Source: Alteriqipengyuania flavescens | GTDB taxonomy: Bacteria > Pseudomonadota > Alphaproteobacteria > Sphingomonadales > Sphingomonadaceae | Direction of reading: 5' to 3' | NCBI RefSeq assembly: GCF_030406725.1 | Contig: NZ_CP129107.1 | Coordinates: 310,001-374,000 of the forward strand | DNA: 64,000 nt | In this document: piece after piece, positions 40,728 to 51,261 of the stretch | Layout of the letters: every line of letters starts with the position of its first letter | Numbering within the stretch: the stretch's first letter is position 1 | Made by a program: the position numbers and the translations under genes | The notes under the pieces: model-generated | Told to the model about the DNA's origin: nothing | Database searches by the model: none | What the model saw: the letters and a program-made list of their open reading frames with translations, nothing else

Positions 40728-43406
40728 CTACCACTTGTAGCGCAGAGCCACGCCGTAGGTGCGCGGCGGACTGGTGTAGCCGGAGATCGAACCCGACTGT
40801 GCGACCGAGTCGAAGATCGTCGAGATGTAGCGATCGTCGAGCAGGTTGCGGCCCCACACCTGCAGCGAAATGCCATTCTCCATCGCCCAGGTGATCGACG
40901 CGTCGAGCTGGTTCACCTCGCGGGTGAACGGCGCGGCGGCATCGAACGCCGTCTGGTAGTTCGGCGAGCCATCGGGGTTGGTGGTGATGAAGCCCGGCAG
41001 GCCGTCCGCGATCTGCGTTTCGCTGGCATAGTAATAGCCGACGTTGAAGATCAGATCGTCCGCGCCGACTTCGGCGATGTAGTTGGCACCTGCCTGCAGC
41101 ACCCATTCCGGGATCTCGGCCGGGGCACGGCCCGAAGCGTCGCCGAAGGCGGAGTTCGGGAAGCTGTCGTAGATCGGATCGAGATAGGTTGCCGCAAAGG
41201 TCAGCGACAGGGCATCGATCGGGTTGAACATGGTTTCCAGCTCGACACCGAAAGTGGACTGCTCACCCGCGTTTGCCAGCGCGAACCCGGTGCCGGTGAA
41301 GATGTTGGACTGGAAGCCCTCGATCGTCTGGTCGAACACGGCCAGGTTTGCGCTGAAGCGGTCCAGGTTCAGCTTGGCGCCGAATTCCAGCACCTTGGCT
41401 TCTTCCGGCCCTGCAAAGCGGCTGCCGTAGCTCTGGTTGACGCGGTCGATGCCGGCCGCTTCGATGGCGGCACGATCGCTCAGCAGCGGACGGCTGTCGC
41501 GCGACAGGTTGATCGAGCTCGCCTTGAACCCGGTGGCATAGCTTGCGTAAATGTTGAGGTCCGGCGACACGTCGTAAGCGAGGCGGATGGTGTAGGAAAA
41601 GTTGTCGTCCTCCGTCTTGCCATCCTCGACCGCGTTGGGGACGTTGAGGAACGGCGGCGAGAACTGCAGCGCCCGCAGGCCGCCAAGCGGATTGGCCGCC
41701 GGATTGTTGGCATTGGCCTGCGCAAACAGCAGGAACTGCTGGTAGATCGGAGCCGTCGTCGGGTTGGTCGCGAAAGCGAACACCGCCGCCGGATCGTTCA
41801 CGTTCACGCCCGCCTGGGCCAGCGCACCGCCAAGCAGCAGCTGCTGGCGGAACGGAGCGTAAGCCGGGTTGTCGAGGTCGAGGCCTGCAAACACGTCGGT
41901 CGAAACCACGTCGGTGGTGAAGGTCTTTTCGTCGGTGGTCCAGTTGCCGCCCAGCGTCAGCGTCAGGCCATCGATCAGCTCGTAATCGAACTGGCCGAAG
42001 ATCGAGAACGCCTGGTTGTCGAGCGTGTAGGTTTCGTCCAGCCCGGTACCGCTGCGGAAGAACTGGCCGATATAGCGGCCGGGCGCGCCCTCAAGCGCAC
42101 CGAAGGTGCCTTCCAGCACCGGAACATTCAGCGCGCCGCCGGTGGCACCCTGAACCAGCAGGTTGGCATAGGGACGGAAATCGTCGCCGTAGGACAGCGC
42201 GTTGTCCTGATCGATGCTCTCGTCGAAATAGTACGCCCCTATCAGCAGGCTGCCGCGATCGCCGATCAACGCGTTGGCGCGCACTTCCTGGGTGAAAGTG
42301 TCGATGTTCAGGTCCTGGCTCAGCTCGCCGATCAGGTCGGCACTGGTGAAGTCCGCATCCTGGTTCGTTACCGCATCGGAATTGCGGTAGGCGGTGATCG
42401 AGGTCAATGTGACCGGGCCGAGATCGTAGTCGATCTGGCCGGAGAAGCCGTAGTTCTTGATCAGGTTGGTCGAAGGGAAGTTCGTGTAGATCTGGTCGGC
42501 GAACGGGTCTGCCGGATCGTTCACGTTACCGCCCACGGCGCGGACAGCTTGCGTTGCGGCGGACTGCCGCAGGTTCACGACGCCGCAGCACACTTCGTCG
42601 ATGACGTCGTAATCGGCGATCAGGCGGAAGGTGAGGTCGGCGGTCGGCTCCCACAGGGCCTGGCCGCGAACGAACGAACGCATGCGTTCGTTCGATTCAA
42701 CGCCCGTGTTCAGATCTTCGAGATAGCCGTCGCGGCGGTTGACGCCGGCAGCCAGGCTCAGCGCCGCAGTGTCGCTGATGCCGCTGGTGGCATAGCCCTT
42801 CACGACCAGCGCGTTGTAGTTGCCGTAGCTGACTTCCAGCGTGCCTTCGGGCAGGAACTGCGGCTCGCGCGTGACGATGGAGATCACGCCTGCCGATGCG
42901 TTCTTGCCGAACAGGGTCGACTGCGGGCCGCGCAGGACCTCGACACGCTGCACGTCGGGCAGGTCGTTGATCTGGCTGGCGGTGCGGCTGCGATAGACGC
43001 CGTCCACGAACACGCCGACCGACGGTTCGATGCCGGCGTTGTTGGCGCCGTTGCCGAAGCCGCGGATGATGAAGTTGGTGTTGGCCGAGCTCTGCAGCTG
43101 GTTGACGCGCAGCGAGGGCACCACGGTCTGCAGGTCGTTGAGGTCGCGGATGGCCGCACGCTCGAGCGTTTCGGCACCGGTCACGGACACGGCGACCGGG
43201 ATTTCCTGCAGCGTCTGTTCGCGCTTGGTCGCGGTAACGACGATCTCGTTACCGACGGCGAATTCCTCTTCCGCCGGGAATTCGTCACCGTCCTGGTTGA
43301 CGGGATTGGACGCTGCCTGCGCATGCGCGGCCGCGGGAAGGATGAGGCCCAGCCCGGCGACACCGGCGAGCATGGCGGCACGGCGGCCGATATAAGAAAC
43401 TTTCAA
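40728..43406 (-). CDS. TonB-dependent receptor
   Basis: 892 aa from a TTG with GGAG 8 bases upstream. Signal peptide (AAMLAGVAGLGLILPAAAHAQA), TonB box-like NEIVVTATKRE, plug domain IPVAVSVTGAETLERA to VEVLRGPQSTLFGKNASAGVI, then a 22-strand barrel ending in PPRTYGVALRYKW. The ligand cannot be told from sequence; the form is that of the large sphingomonad OMR family. A 9-bp inverted repeat lies upstream (43513-43539). Confidence 0.94.
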   Translation of the reverse strand: MKVSYIGRRAAMLAGVAGLGLILPAAAHAQAASNPVNQDGDEFPAEEEFAVGNEIVVTATKREQTLQEIPVAVSVTGAETLERAAIRDLNDLQTVVPSLRVNQLQSSANTNFIIRGFGNGANNAGIEPSVGVFVDGVYRSRTASQINDLPDVQRVEVLRGPQSTLFGKNASAGVISIVTREPQFLPEGTLEVSYGNYNALVVKGYATSGISDTAALSLAAGVNRRDGYLEDLNTGVESNERMRSFVRGQALWEPTADLTFRLIADYDVIDEVCCGVVNLRQSAATQAVRAVGGNVNDPADPFADQIYTNFPSTNLIKNYGFSGQIDYDLGPVTLTSITAYRNSDAVTNQDADFTSADLIGELSQDLNIDTFTQEVRANALIGDRGSLLIGAYYFDESIDQDNALSYGDDFRPYANLLVQGATGGALNVPVLEGTFGALEGAPGRYIGQFFRSGTGLDETYTLDNQAFSIFGQFDYELIDGLTLTLGGNWTTDEKTFTTDVVSTDVFAGLDLDNPAYAPFRQQLLLGGALAQAGVNVNDPAAVFAFATNPTTAPIYQQFLLFAQANANNPAANPLGGLRALQFSPPFLNVPNAVEDGKTEDDNFSYTIRLAYDVSPDLNIYASYATGFKASSINLSRDSRPLLSDRAAIEAAGIDRVNQSYGSRFAGPEEAKVLEFGAKLNLDRFSANLAVFDQTIEGFQSNIFTGTGFALANAGEQSTFGVELETMFNPIDALSLTFAATYLDPIYDSFPNSAFGDASGRAPAEIPEWVLQAGANYIAEVGADDLIFNVGYYYASETQIADGLPGFITTNPDGSPNYQTAFDAAAPFTREVNQLDASITWAMENGISLQVWGRNLLDDRYISTIFDSVAQSGSISGYTSPPRTYGVALRYKW

Positions 43407-43512
43407 TGGAAACTCCTCTCACTCCAACGGCGGTTTTTCGTTGTCCTGGGGAGAAACACCGCCGCTCTGGTCGCGCGGATACGCGTTCGACCTGAATCGC
43501 TCAAGCGGATTA

Positions 43513-43539
43513 AGTGCTTAACGTTCCGCCTTAAGCACT
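43513..43539. promoter_or_regulatory. Inverted repeat upstream of the TonB receptor
   Basis: AGTGCTTAA and TTAAGCACT, perfect 9-bp arms with a 9-bp spacer, 107 bp upstream of the receptor start. Probable regulator-binding site; the regulator is not in the window. The rest of 43407-43666 also holds the typA promoter region, which was not resolved. Confidence 0.5.
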
Positions 43540-43666
43540 AAATTGCCCCGCATGTGTCCGCAGCGACACACGGCTTGCTGCAATGCGGCATATCGTCTAG
43601 GGGCGCTGCGACCGGGCCGGGCGCGCCAAGCGCCGCGGCCTTTTCCTTTACTATCGGACCAATCGC

Positions 43667-45508
<1,842 letters not shown>

Positions 45509-45630
45509 TCGCGGCGAAGCCTGACTTTCGCGCGCGGTGCGGAAGTTCGGCTGGCCGTTGGATGCGATGACGCCGGACTCCGCCGCGCCAGACTTCGGGC
45601 TGATTGCCTCGAAACTGTGCCGGCTTTCGC

Positions 45631-46383
45631 TCAGGCGATCAGGGTGAGCTCTGCCAGCACGAGGGCCGCGTAGATCGCCGCACCGCCCAGGAACGGCAGG
45701 AAATAGCTCTCGCGTTCCTGAGGCAGCTCTTCCTTCAGGACCACCAGCACGATGGCTCCGCCGACGAACGCGAACAGGCCGCCGATGGCGATGTCGGGCA
45801 ATTCCACCACCAGCCCTAGCGCCCAGCCGCCCAGTGTCGCCGCGGCGAGGACCCATCGACCGCGCGCGTCGTAAAGTTCGGGATGATCGGAGCGCGCGCC
45901 GTAATCGGCGGTGAGCAGGTGCAGGATCATCGCCGCAAAGAACAGGGCGAGGCCGATCGCGCTCCCGTCCTCACGGTGATTAAGCAAGTAGGCGATGATG
46001 GCGATCAGGGTGGAGGATGCAGCGATGTGCAGCCAGAATATCCCGTGCGCGGGCCGGTCGCGCCCCTCTTCCGCCCGGCGGTCTCCACGCGACACGCTGA
46101 GCGCCCGCTCCAGCCCGTAGAAGAGAACCAGCCCGCCCAGAGCCAGCGTGTAGACCCAGCCTTCCGCGACTGCAGTTCGCCAGCCGATAGCTTGTTCGAA
46201 TGTTATGGCATGGGCGGCGAGTTCCGGCAGGATGTGGAGGAACACGTAGGCCACCGCGACCCCGCCCGCAAAACTGAGCCAGCGGCTACGCGGCGTGCGG
46301 TGAAGCTGGCGTAGCCGCCCTATGAACACGTGCACCGCGCAAAAGGCGAGCGCCATGAGGCCGGTGACGAAGGGCGCGGTCAT
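45631..46383 (-). CDS. ZIP-like integral membrane protein
   Basis: 250 aa, seven or eight TM helices. AVAYVFLHILPELAAHA in helix 2 and IGGLFAFVGGAIVLVVLKEELPQERES near the end recall ZIP metal transporters, but the classical HSxxDG signature is not present. Possibly a degenerate ZIP relative. No partner gene. Confidence 0.5.
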   Translation of the reverse strand: MTAPFVTGLMALAFCAVHVFIGRLRQLHRTPRSRWLSFAGGVAVAYVFLHILPELAAHAITFEQAIGWRTAVAEGWVYTLALGGLVLFYGLERALSVSRGDRRAEEGRDRPAHGIFWLHIAASSTLIAIIAYLLNHREDGSAIGLALFFAAMILHLLTADYGARSDHPELYDARGRWVLAAATLGGWALGLVVELPDIAIGGLFAFVGGAIVLVVLKEELPQERESYFLPFLGGAAIYAALVLAELTLIA

Positions 46384-46427
46384 GACCGGGCCCTAGACCC
46401 TGGCCCGATATGCGGCAACCGGGGCGC

Positions 46428-47405
46428 TCAGTTGCCCGCGTGCAGCCTCACAAAGCTCGCCATCGCCTCGGCCACGCCCGTGGTCAGCGGCAGGTCCGGA
46501 TCGGTATAGGTCGCAGCTGCGGCGGCAGGACCCTCGCCCGCCGCGTCCTTCAGAGCGTGGGTCGCAAACGGCAGGATCAGGCTGTGTGCATCGGGCCGTG
46601 CAGTGCGCAGGGCATGCCAGTCTTCCAGCGTGATCTGGCTGTCCTTCTCGCCATAGACGAGCAGCATCGGCGTATCGGGTACGGCGGCCGCGGCTTCTGC
46701 CGGATCGGTCCGGAACAGGTTGCCTAGGAAGGGATGGACCGGCGGCGGCAGCAGGCCGCGCACCGCAGCGGGCATTTCGGCGAGCGGCACCGTCTCCCCC
46801 GCCTCGATCCGGTCGAACATGGCGCGGATCTGGTCCATCGACCCGGCGAACACGGGGCTTGCACCCAATTGCGCCTCCAGAGTCGTGCGCAGCGGCCGAC
46901 CAGGCGCGGCAAGCAGCACCAGGCCGCACACATCGGCGCCTCCGGCTCTCGCCGCCAGCAGCGCGACCAGCCCGCCTTCGCTATGGCCGGCGATGGTAAC
47001 GCAAGGCACACCGGTTTCCGCCTTGATAACCGAAACCCAGCTCAGCACGTCGCCGGCATAGTCCGCCAGCGTGACCGCATTGGGATCGGCGGTGGCAGAG
47101 GCGCTGGAGAACATGCCGCGCTTGTCGATCCGGACGCTCGCGATGCCTTGCTGCTCCAGTCCCACGGCGAGCAGGCGCAGCGTGGCGGCGCGTACGCCCA
47201 TCGGGTTATTGCCGTTGCGGTCGGTCGGGCCGCTGCCGGGGATGATCAGCACCACCGGCTGCGATCCGTCGCGCGAGCCGGTGAAAGCGCCCCCGAGCAT
47301 TCCCTTGCCAGCTGGGGCGGAAATCTCCGCCCCGGTTTCCTGGGCGAAAGCGTGCGGGGATATGGCGATAAGGGCCGCAGCGGCGGTGGAGGCGAGGATG
47401 CGCAT
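46428..47405 (-). CDS. Secreted alpha/beta hydrolase
   Basis: 325 aa. Signal peptide ending SPHAFAQ. PVVLIIPGSGPTDRNGNNP (oxyanion loop), nucleophile elbow GHSEGG with Ser142, then MLLVYGEKDSQI with Asp and LPFATHALK with His. Serine hydrolase of the dienelactone/acyl-peptidase-like group; substrate unknown. It lies 4 bp after sdpI on the same strand, so may be its third gene. Confidence 0.85.
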   Translation of the reverse strand: MRILASTAAAALIAISPHAFAQETGAEISAPAGKGMLGGAFTGSRDGSQPVVLIIPGSGPTDRNGNNPMGVRAATLRLLAVGLEQQGIASVRIDKRGMFSSASATADPNAVTLADYAGDVLSWVSVIKAETGVPCVTIAGHSEGGLVALLAARAGGADVCGLVLLAAPGRPLRTTLEAQLGASPVFAGSMDQIRAMFDRIEAGETVPLAEMPAAVRGLLPPPVHPFLGNLFRTDPAEAAAAVPDTPMLLVYGEKDSQITLEDWHALRTARPDAHSLILPFATHALKDAAGEGPAAAAATYTDPDLPLTTGVAEAMASFVRLHAGN

Positions 47406-47409
47406 AAAA

Positions 47410-48093
47410 TCAGTCCTTCCTGTCGCCGGACCCGGAGTGGGCGCGCTTCCCCCGCTCCCAGAGCCACCAGCTGTAGAGATACGGTATGAATGCCGCCGCC
47501 AGCACGGTTCCCAGCACGACCCACGTCATGAGCTCCGGGGACACCGGCAGCAGCGCTACGATGCAGATCGCGATGCCGGCCAGCAGCATCAGCTTGCCGC
47601 CGAGCCGGTGTGTCGCAATCCAGTTGTCCGTGTCGAGAATGGCCCACGGCGTGCGGATGCCGACGAAGAAACCCGGCCGGCTCTTGGGCAACGCATTGCC
47701 GACCACCACCAGCAGCAGCCCTACCCCCAGCATGACGATGTTGACCGGCAGCTCCACGCCCCAGGCAGGCAGGCCCACGGCGGCGGAGATGATCGTGAAT
47801 AGCCCCATCATGCCGATCCAGCTGGCGCGCAGCACCGGGGCGGAATCTTCCAACCGGTCCTGCAAGGGCTCGATGCGCGGGATGAGCAGGAACAGCAAGG
47901 ACACGCCGACCAGCAGCATCGGCGGAAACAGCAGCGCGTCGAGCGCGGGGCTGAAGCTGTCCGGCTCCCCCGCCGCGTTCCAGTGCGTCGGCAGCATGGC
48001 ATCGGCAGGAAGGCGCTCGGCTGTCAGGACGGCGAAGCCTGCCAGGGCCGCCGCCAGCACCAGTGCTGCGATGAACAGGCGTTTCGTATTCAC
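47410..48093 (-). CDS. sdpI: SdpI/YhfL-type membrane protein
   Basis: 227 aa, GTG start overlapping the sdpR stop. The DUF1648 motif LPTHWNAAGEPD near the N-terminus and the SdpI domain KSRPGFFVGIRTPWAILDTDNWIATHRLGGKLM are diagnostic. Seven TM helices. In Bacillus SdpI gives immunity to the SdpC toxin and signals to SdpR. No sdpC-like gene is here. Confidence 0.9.
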   Translation of the reverse strand: MNTKRLFIAALVLAAALAGFAVLTAERLPADAMLPTHWNAAGEPDSFSPALDALLFPPMLLVGVSLLFLLIPRIEPLQDRLEDSAPVLRASWIGMMGLFTIISAAVGLPAWGVELPVNIVMLGVGLLLVVVGNALPKSRPGFFVGIRTPWAILDTDNWIATHRLGGKLMLLAGIAICIVALLPVSPELMTWVVLGTVLAAAFIPYLYSWWLWERGKRAHSGSGDRKD

Positions 48094-48389
48094 GACTTTT
48101 CCCCTTCCGGATCCGTGTCCTGCTTGGCCCCGTCCATGCCCATGCGGCCCATGAAGCCCATCAACGCCTCTTCCAGCGTGGACATGTTGAGCGTGTAGAT
48201 GATCGACCCGCCCTGCTGTTCGCCGCGGATCAGCCCGGCCTCTCGCAGCTTGGCGAAATGGCCGGACATGGTCGGTTTCGACACGTCGAAATGATCCGCC
48301 AAATCGCCCGCAGAACGGCCGCCGCCCTTCAGCAGCTCGAGCACTTCGCGACGGATCGGGTGCGACAAGGCGTCGAAAACGGAAGCCAT
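48090..48389 (-). CDS. sdpR: ArsR-family autorepressor SdpR
   Basis: 99 aa winged helix: FDALSHPIRREVLELLKGGGRSAGDLADHFDVSKPTMSGHFAKLREAGLI, a recognition helix typical of SdpR. The start is only 2 bp from a 26-bp palindrome, and no Shine-Dalgarno is present, so the mRNA may be leaderless and directly autorepressed. Confidence 0.92.
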   Translation of the reverse strand: MASVFDALSHPIRREVLELLKGGGRSAGDLADHFDVSKPTMSGHFAKLREAGLIRGEQQGGSIIYTLNMSTLEEALMGFMGRMGMDGAKQDTDPEGEKS

Positions 48390-48391
48390 TA

Positions 48392-48417
48392 GCTATTTAG
48401 GCAATAGGCTAAATAGC
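48392..48417. promoter_or_regulatory. SdpR operator
   Basis: GCTATTTAG-N8-CTAAATAGC, perfect 9-bp arms, directly upstream of the sdpR ATG. On the minus strand TAAATA sits about 12 bases before the ATG and could be the -10 box, so the repressor would cover the promoter. Confidence 0.8.
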
Positions 48418-48546
48418 GCCATGCGTCAACCGCGTCTGTGCTTCGTCGCGCCCCGCCCTCCGGTGGACCCGCCGTTCAGCGCCGGGCAAGGCGCACGCGC
48501 CATGAGCAGCCCCCGCTCATCAGCACATATGCAAAAGGATCGTATC

Positions 48547-49140
48547 ATGAGGAAACTTCTCGCCACCGTCGCCATCGCTGCGGCCTTCACCGCAGCCCCT
48601 GCCATGGCGCAGGACGGCGGCCTCTATGTCGGCGTGCTCGCCGGTTACGAAGGGATCGACGTCGATTCCGCCGACGGCACCGTCTCCGCCGATGCGGATT
48701 CCAGTGTTTACGGCGCGACGATCGGTTACGACCTGTCGCTCGGCAACGCCTTCGTCGGGGTCGAGGGCGAGATCGCCAAGAGCGACAGCACCGCCACTTT
48801 CCCGGACAGCTTCGGCGCCGCGCGCGAGAGCCTGTCGAGCGATGCGCAGTATTACGTCGGCGCCCGTGCCGGTGTGGCCCTGACGCCCGGCATCGCGGCC
48901 TACGGCAAGATCGGCTACACCTCAATCGACGTGAACGCTTTCACCGAATCCGGCTCGCTGGCCGAGCTCGAAGAGAACGCCAGCGGCTTGCGTTACGGCG
49001 CCGGCGTGCAGGTTGCCCTCCCGGGCCCGCTGGAAGCGCGCGTCGAGTATCGCCGCAGCGAATACGACGCGGTCGACGGCACCGAATTCGGCGATGCCGC
49101 CAGCGACCAGCTCGTCGCCGGCATCGGCCTGCGCTTCTGA
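48547..49140 (+). CDS. Outer-membrane beta-barrel (porin-family) protein 1
   Basis: 197 aa. Signal peptide RKLLATVAIAAAFTAAPAMAQ; strands such as GLYVGVLAGYEGID and YYVGARAGVALTPGIAAYGKIGYT; terminal strand LVAGIGLRF with final Phe. OmpA-like/Omp25-type eight-stranded barrel. AAGGA precedes the start. Paralogue of the next gene. Confidence 0.88.
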   Translation: MRKLLATVAIAAAFTAAPAMAQDGGLYVGVLAGYEGIDVDSADGTVSADADSSVYGATIGYDLSLGNAFVGVEGEIAKSDSTATFPDSFGAARESLSSDAQYYVGARAGVALTPGIAAYGKIGYTSIDVNAFTESGSLAELEENASGLRYGAGVQVALPGPLEARVEYRRSEYDAVDGTEFGDAASDQLVAGIGLRF

Positions 49141-49241
49141 GCCGGAACGGCAGCACCGGTCAGCGGTTCATTCCAGCGCAAGCCCGGTGCTGCCACGCCC
49201 CTTCTCGCCGCCCGTGTGGTGGCAATGAGGGAGCATTTTGC

Positions 49242-49853
49242 ATGAAGTACCGCTATTTCGCAGCCGCCGCCGTGGCCGCTGCTTCCGCCAGCCCCGCTGC
49301 TGCGCAGGTCATCCCCAGCGGCGGCCCCTACATCGGCGTGATCGCCGGGGTGGACGAGGTCACCGTCGACGACGGCTTTACCGAAGATGACGCCAGCGAC
49401 ATCGTCTACGGCGCGGTGGTCGGCTACGATGTCGCTTTCGCGTCCGCCTTCGTGGGCATCGAGGGCGAAATCGCCCAGTCCGAAGCCGGCGCGCAGATTC
49501 TCGACTTCGCCGAAGACGGTGACAGCCTCGCGGTGAAATCCAACGTCGATTACTACGTCGGTGCCCGGGCCGGTTTCTCGGTCCTCCCGCGCGTGCGCGC
49601 CTACGGCAAGCTCGGCTACAGCTGGACGGGTTTCGAAGCGACCTATGACGATGGCGACGTGGTCATCATCGACGACCGCCAGGTCGAGGGCCTGCGTTAC
49701 GGCGCTGGCGTGGAAGTCGACCTGCCGTTCGACGTGGCGCTGCGCGGCGAATACCGCCGGACCGACTATGGCGACCTCGAAGTATTCGGAGCGGAAACCG
49801 GGGCGGAGGCCGACCGCGGCCAGTTCGTCGTCGGTGCCTTGCTGAAATTCTAG
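49242..49853 (+). CDS. Outer-membrane beta-barrel (porin-family) protein 2
   Basis: 203 aa. Signal peptide ending ASPAAAQ. GPYIGVIAGVDEVTVDDG, YYVGARAGFSVLPRVRAYGKLGYSW and final strand FVVGALLKF. About the same strand order as the preceding gene, 101 bp upstream, so a tandem duplication. Followed by a strong terminator. Confidence 0.88.
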   Translation: MKYRYFAAAAVAAASASPAAAQVIPSGGPYIGVIAGVDEVTVDDGFTEDDASDIVYGAVVGYDVAFASAFVGIEGEIAQSEAGAQILDFAEDGDSLAVKSNVDYYVGARAGFSVLPRVRAYGKLGYSWTGFEATYDDGDVVIIDDRQVEGLRYGAGVEVDLPFDVALRGEYRRTDYGDLEVFGAETGAEADRGQFVVGALLKF

Positions 49854-49861
49854 TCCGAATG

Positions 49862-49904
49862 AAGGCCCGGCAGCGCACCGTTCGTGCGCCGCCGGGCCTT
49901 TGCC
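49862..49904 (+). terminator. Terminator after the tandem barrel genes
   Basis: AAGGCCCGGC pairs with GCCGGGCCTTT; an inner arm GCGCAC/GTGCGC extends the hairpin. Ends TTTGCC. Confidence 0.88.
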
Positions 49905-49934
49905 TCGCGCGATTGCGGCGCTAGAGGCGCAGCG

Positions 49935-51086
49935 ATGGATATTTCCGACCTTCGCATTGCGCTGTTCAACGGCAACTACAACATTACCGTGGACGGCGCG
50001 AACAAGGCGCTGAACCGGCTGGTCGAATATCTCCAGCGGCAGGGCGCGAAGGTCCACGTCTATTCCGCCACCGTCGACAACCCCGCTTTCGAACCCCAGG
50101 GGACGCTGGTCGGCGTACCCGCAATCCCGATCCCGGGCCGCGACGAATACCGCGTGCCAATGTATCTGAGCGCGGCGGTGAAAGCCGACCTCGAGGCGTT
50201 CGACCCGCATATCGTCCACGTTTCTTCCCCAGATCCCAGCGCCCACCGCGCGGTCACCTGGGCGCGGGCGCGCGGCCTCCCCATCCTTGCCAGCGTCCAC
50301 ACGCGCTTCGAAACCTACCCGCGATATTACAACGCGACGTGGCTGGAACCCCTTTTCATCAAGGGCTTGCGCCGCTTCTACCGCCGCACCGACGCGCTTG
50401 TCGCGCCGAGCGATTCCATGATCGAGGAACTGCGCAAGGAAGAGATGCACCACGACATCGGCCTGTGGACGCGCGGCGTGGACCGCACGATCTTCTCGCC
50501 GGAGAAGCGTGACCTTGCCTGGCGGCGCAGCCACGGCATCGCGGACGACGACATGGCGATCGGCTTCCTCGGCCGACTGGTGCTGGAAAAGGGGCTGGAC
50601 GTCTTTGCCGAGGCAATGGTCGAGCTGAAGAAGCGCGGCGTCGCCTTCAAGGTGCTGGTCATCGGCGAAGGCCCTGCGCACGATTTCTTCAAGGCCAAGG
50701 TGCCCGATGCGATCTTCGTCGGCTTCCAGAACGGGCCGGACCTCGGCCGCGCGGTCGCCAGCATGGACGTCCTGCTCAACCCCTCCGTCACGGAGACATT
50801 CGGCAACGTCACGCTGGAGGCAATGGCCTGCGGAGTGCCCGTGGTCGCGGCCGACGCGACGGGGGCCAGCAGCCTCGTGGCCGATGGGGAAACGGGCTAC
50901 CTCGTACCGCCGCGCGACATCGCCGCCTATGCCGACAAGCTACAAGCCTATGCCGAGGACCCGGCGCTACGCCGCGCCCATGGCGAGGCCGGCGCGCGCA
51001 AGGCCGACGGCTACGAGTGGGACGCGATCAACCAGGTGGTGGCGGACACGTATCTGAGGCTGATCGCAGCGAAACGGCAGGGCTAG
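49935..51086 (+). CDS. Family 1 glycosyltransferase (GT4)
   Basis: 383 aa. GT-B fold: N-terminal RIALFNGNYNITVDGANKALNRLVEYL, PSDSMIEELR, DIGLWTRGVDRTIFSP (nucleotide sugar domain), and E-x7-E in TETFGNVTLEAMACG. Closest style is SqdX/MgtA-type lipid glycosyl- or mannosyltransferases. The acceptor is unknown; a glycolipid is plausible. Confidence 0.85.
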   Translation: MDISDLRIALFNGNYNITVDGANKALNRLVEYLQRQGAKVHVYSATVDNPAFEPQGTLVGVPAIPIPGRDEYRVPMYLSAAVKADLEAFDPHIVHVSSPDPSAHRAVTWARARGLPILASVHTRFETYPRYYNATWLEPLFIKGLRRFYRRTDALVAPSDSMIEELRKEEMHHDIGLWTRGVDRTIFSPEKRDLAWRRSHGIADDDMAIGFLGRLVLEKGLDVFAEAMVELKKRGVAFKVLVIGEGPAHDFFKAKVPDAIFVGFQNGPDLGRAVASMDVLLNPSVTETFGNVTLEAMACGVPVVAADATGASSLVADGETGYLVPPRDIAAYADKLQAYAEDPALRRAHGEAGARKADGYEWDAINQVVADTYLRLIAAKRQG

Positions 51087-51190
51087 CGCAGCACGCCCCG
51101 CACCGTCATCCGGCGGCTGTAGACTGCGAGCAAAACCACGCTGACCACGATGGCGGTCTTCGCGCCCGTTCCGGCTATCGTCTCGTTCAT
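51083..51190 (-). CDS. 35-aa predicted membrane peptide
   Basis: MNETIAGTGAKTAIVVSVVL is followed by LAVYSRRMTVRGVLR: one hydrophobic helix ending in basic residues. GGGGGAG and GGAAAC precede the ATG. The stop overlaps the glycosyltransferase stop on the other strand by 3 bp. It fills the gap before rarA. No homology known. Confidence 0.4.
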   Translation of the reverse strand: MNETIAGTGAKTAIVVSVVLLAVYSRRMTVRGVLR

Positions 51191-51261
51191 TGTTTCCACT
51201 CCCCCAAGCGGCCCTTGGCGTGGCGATAGCAAAATCGGGCGCGCCTGCCTACATGGGAGCC

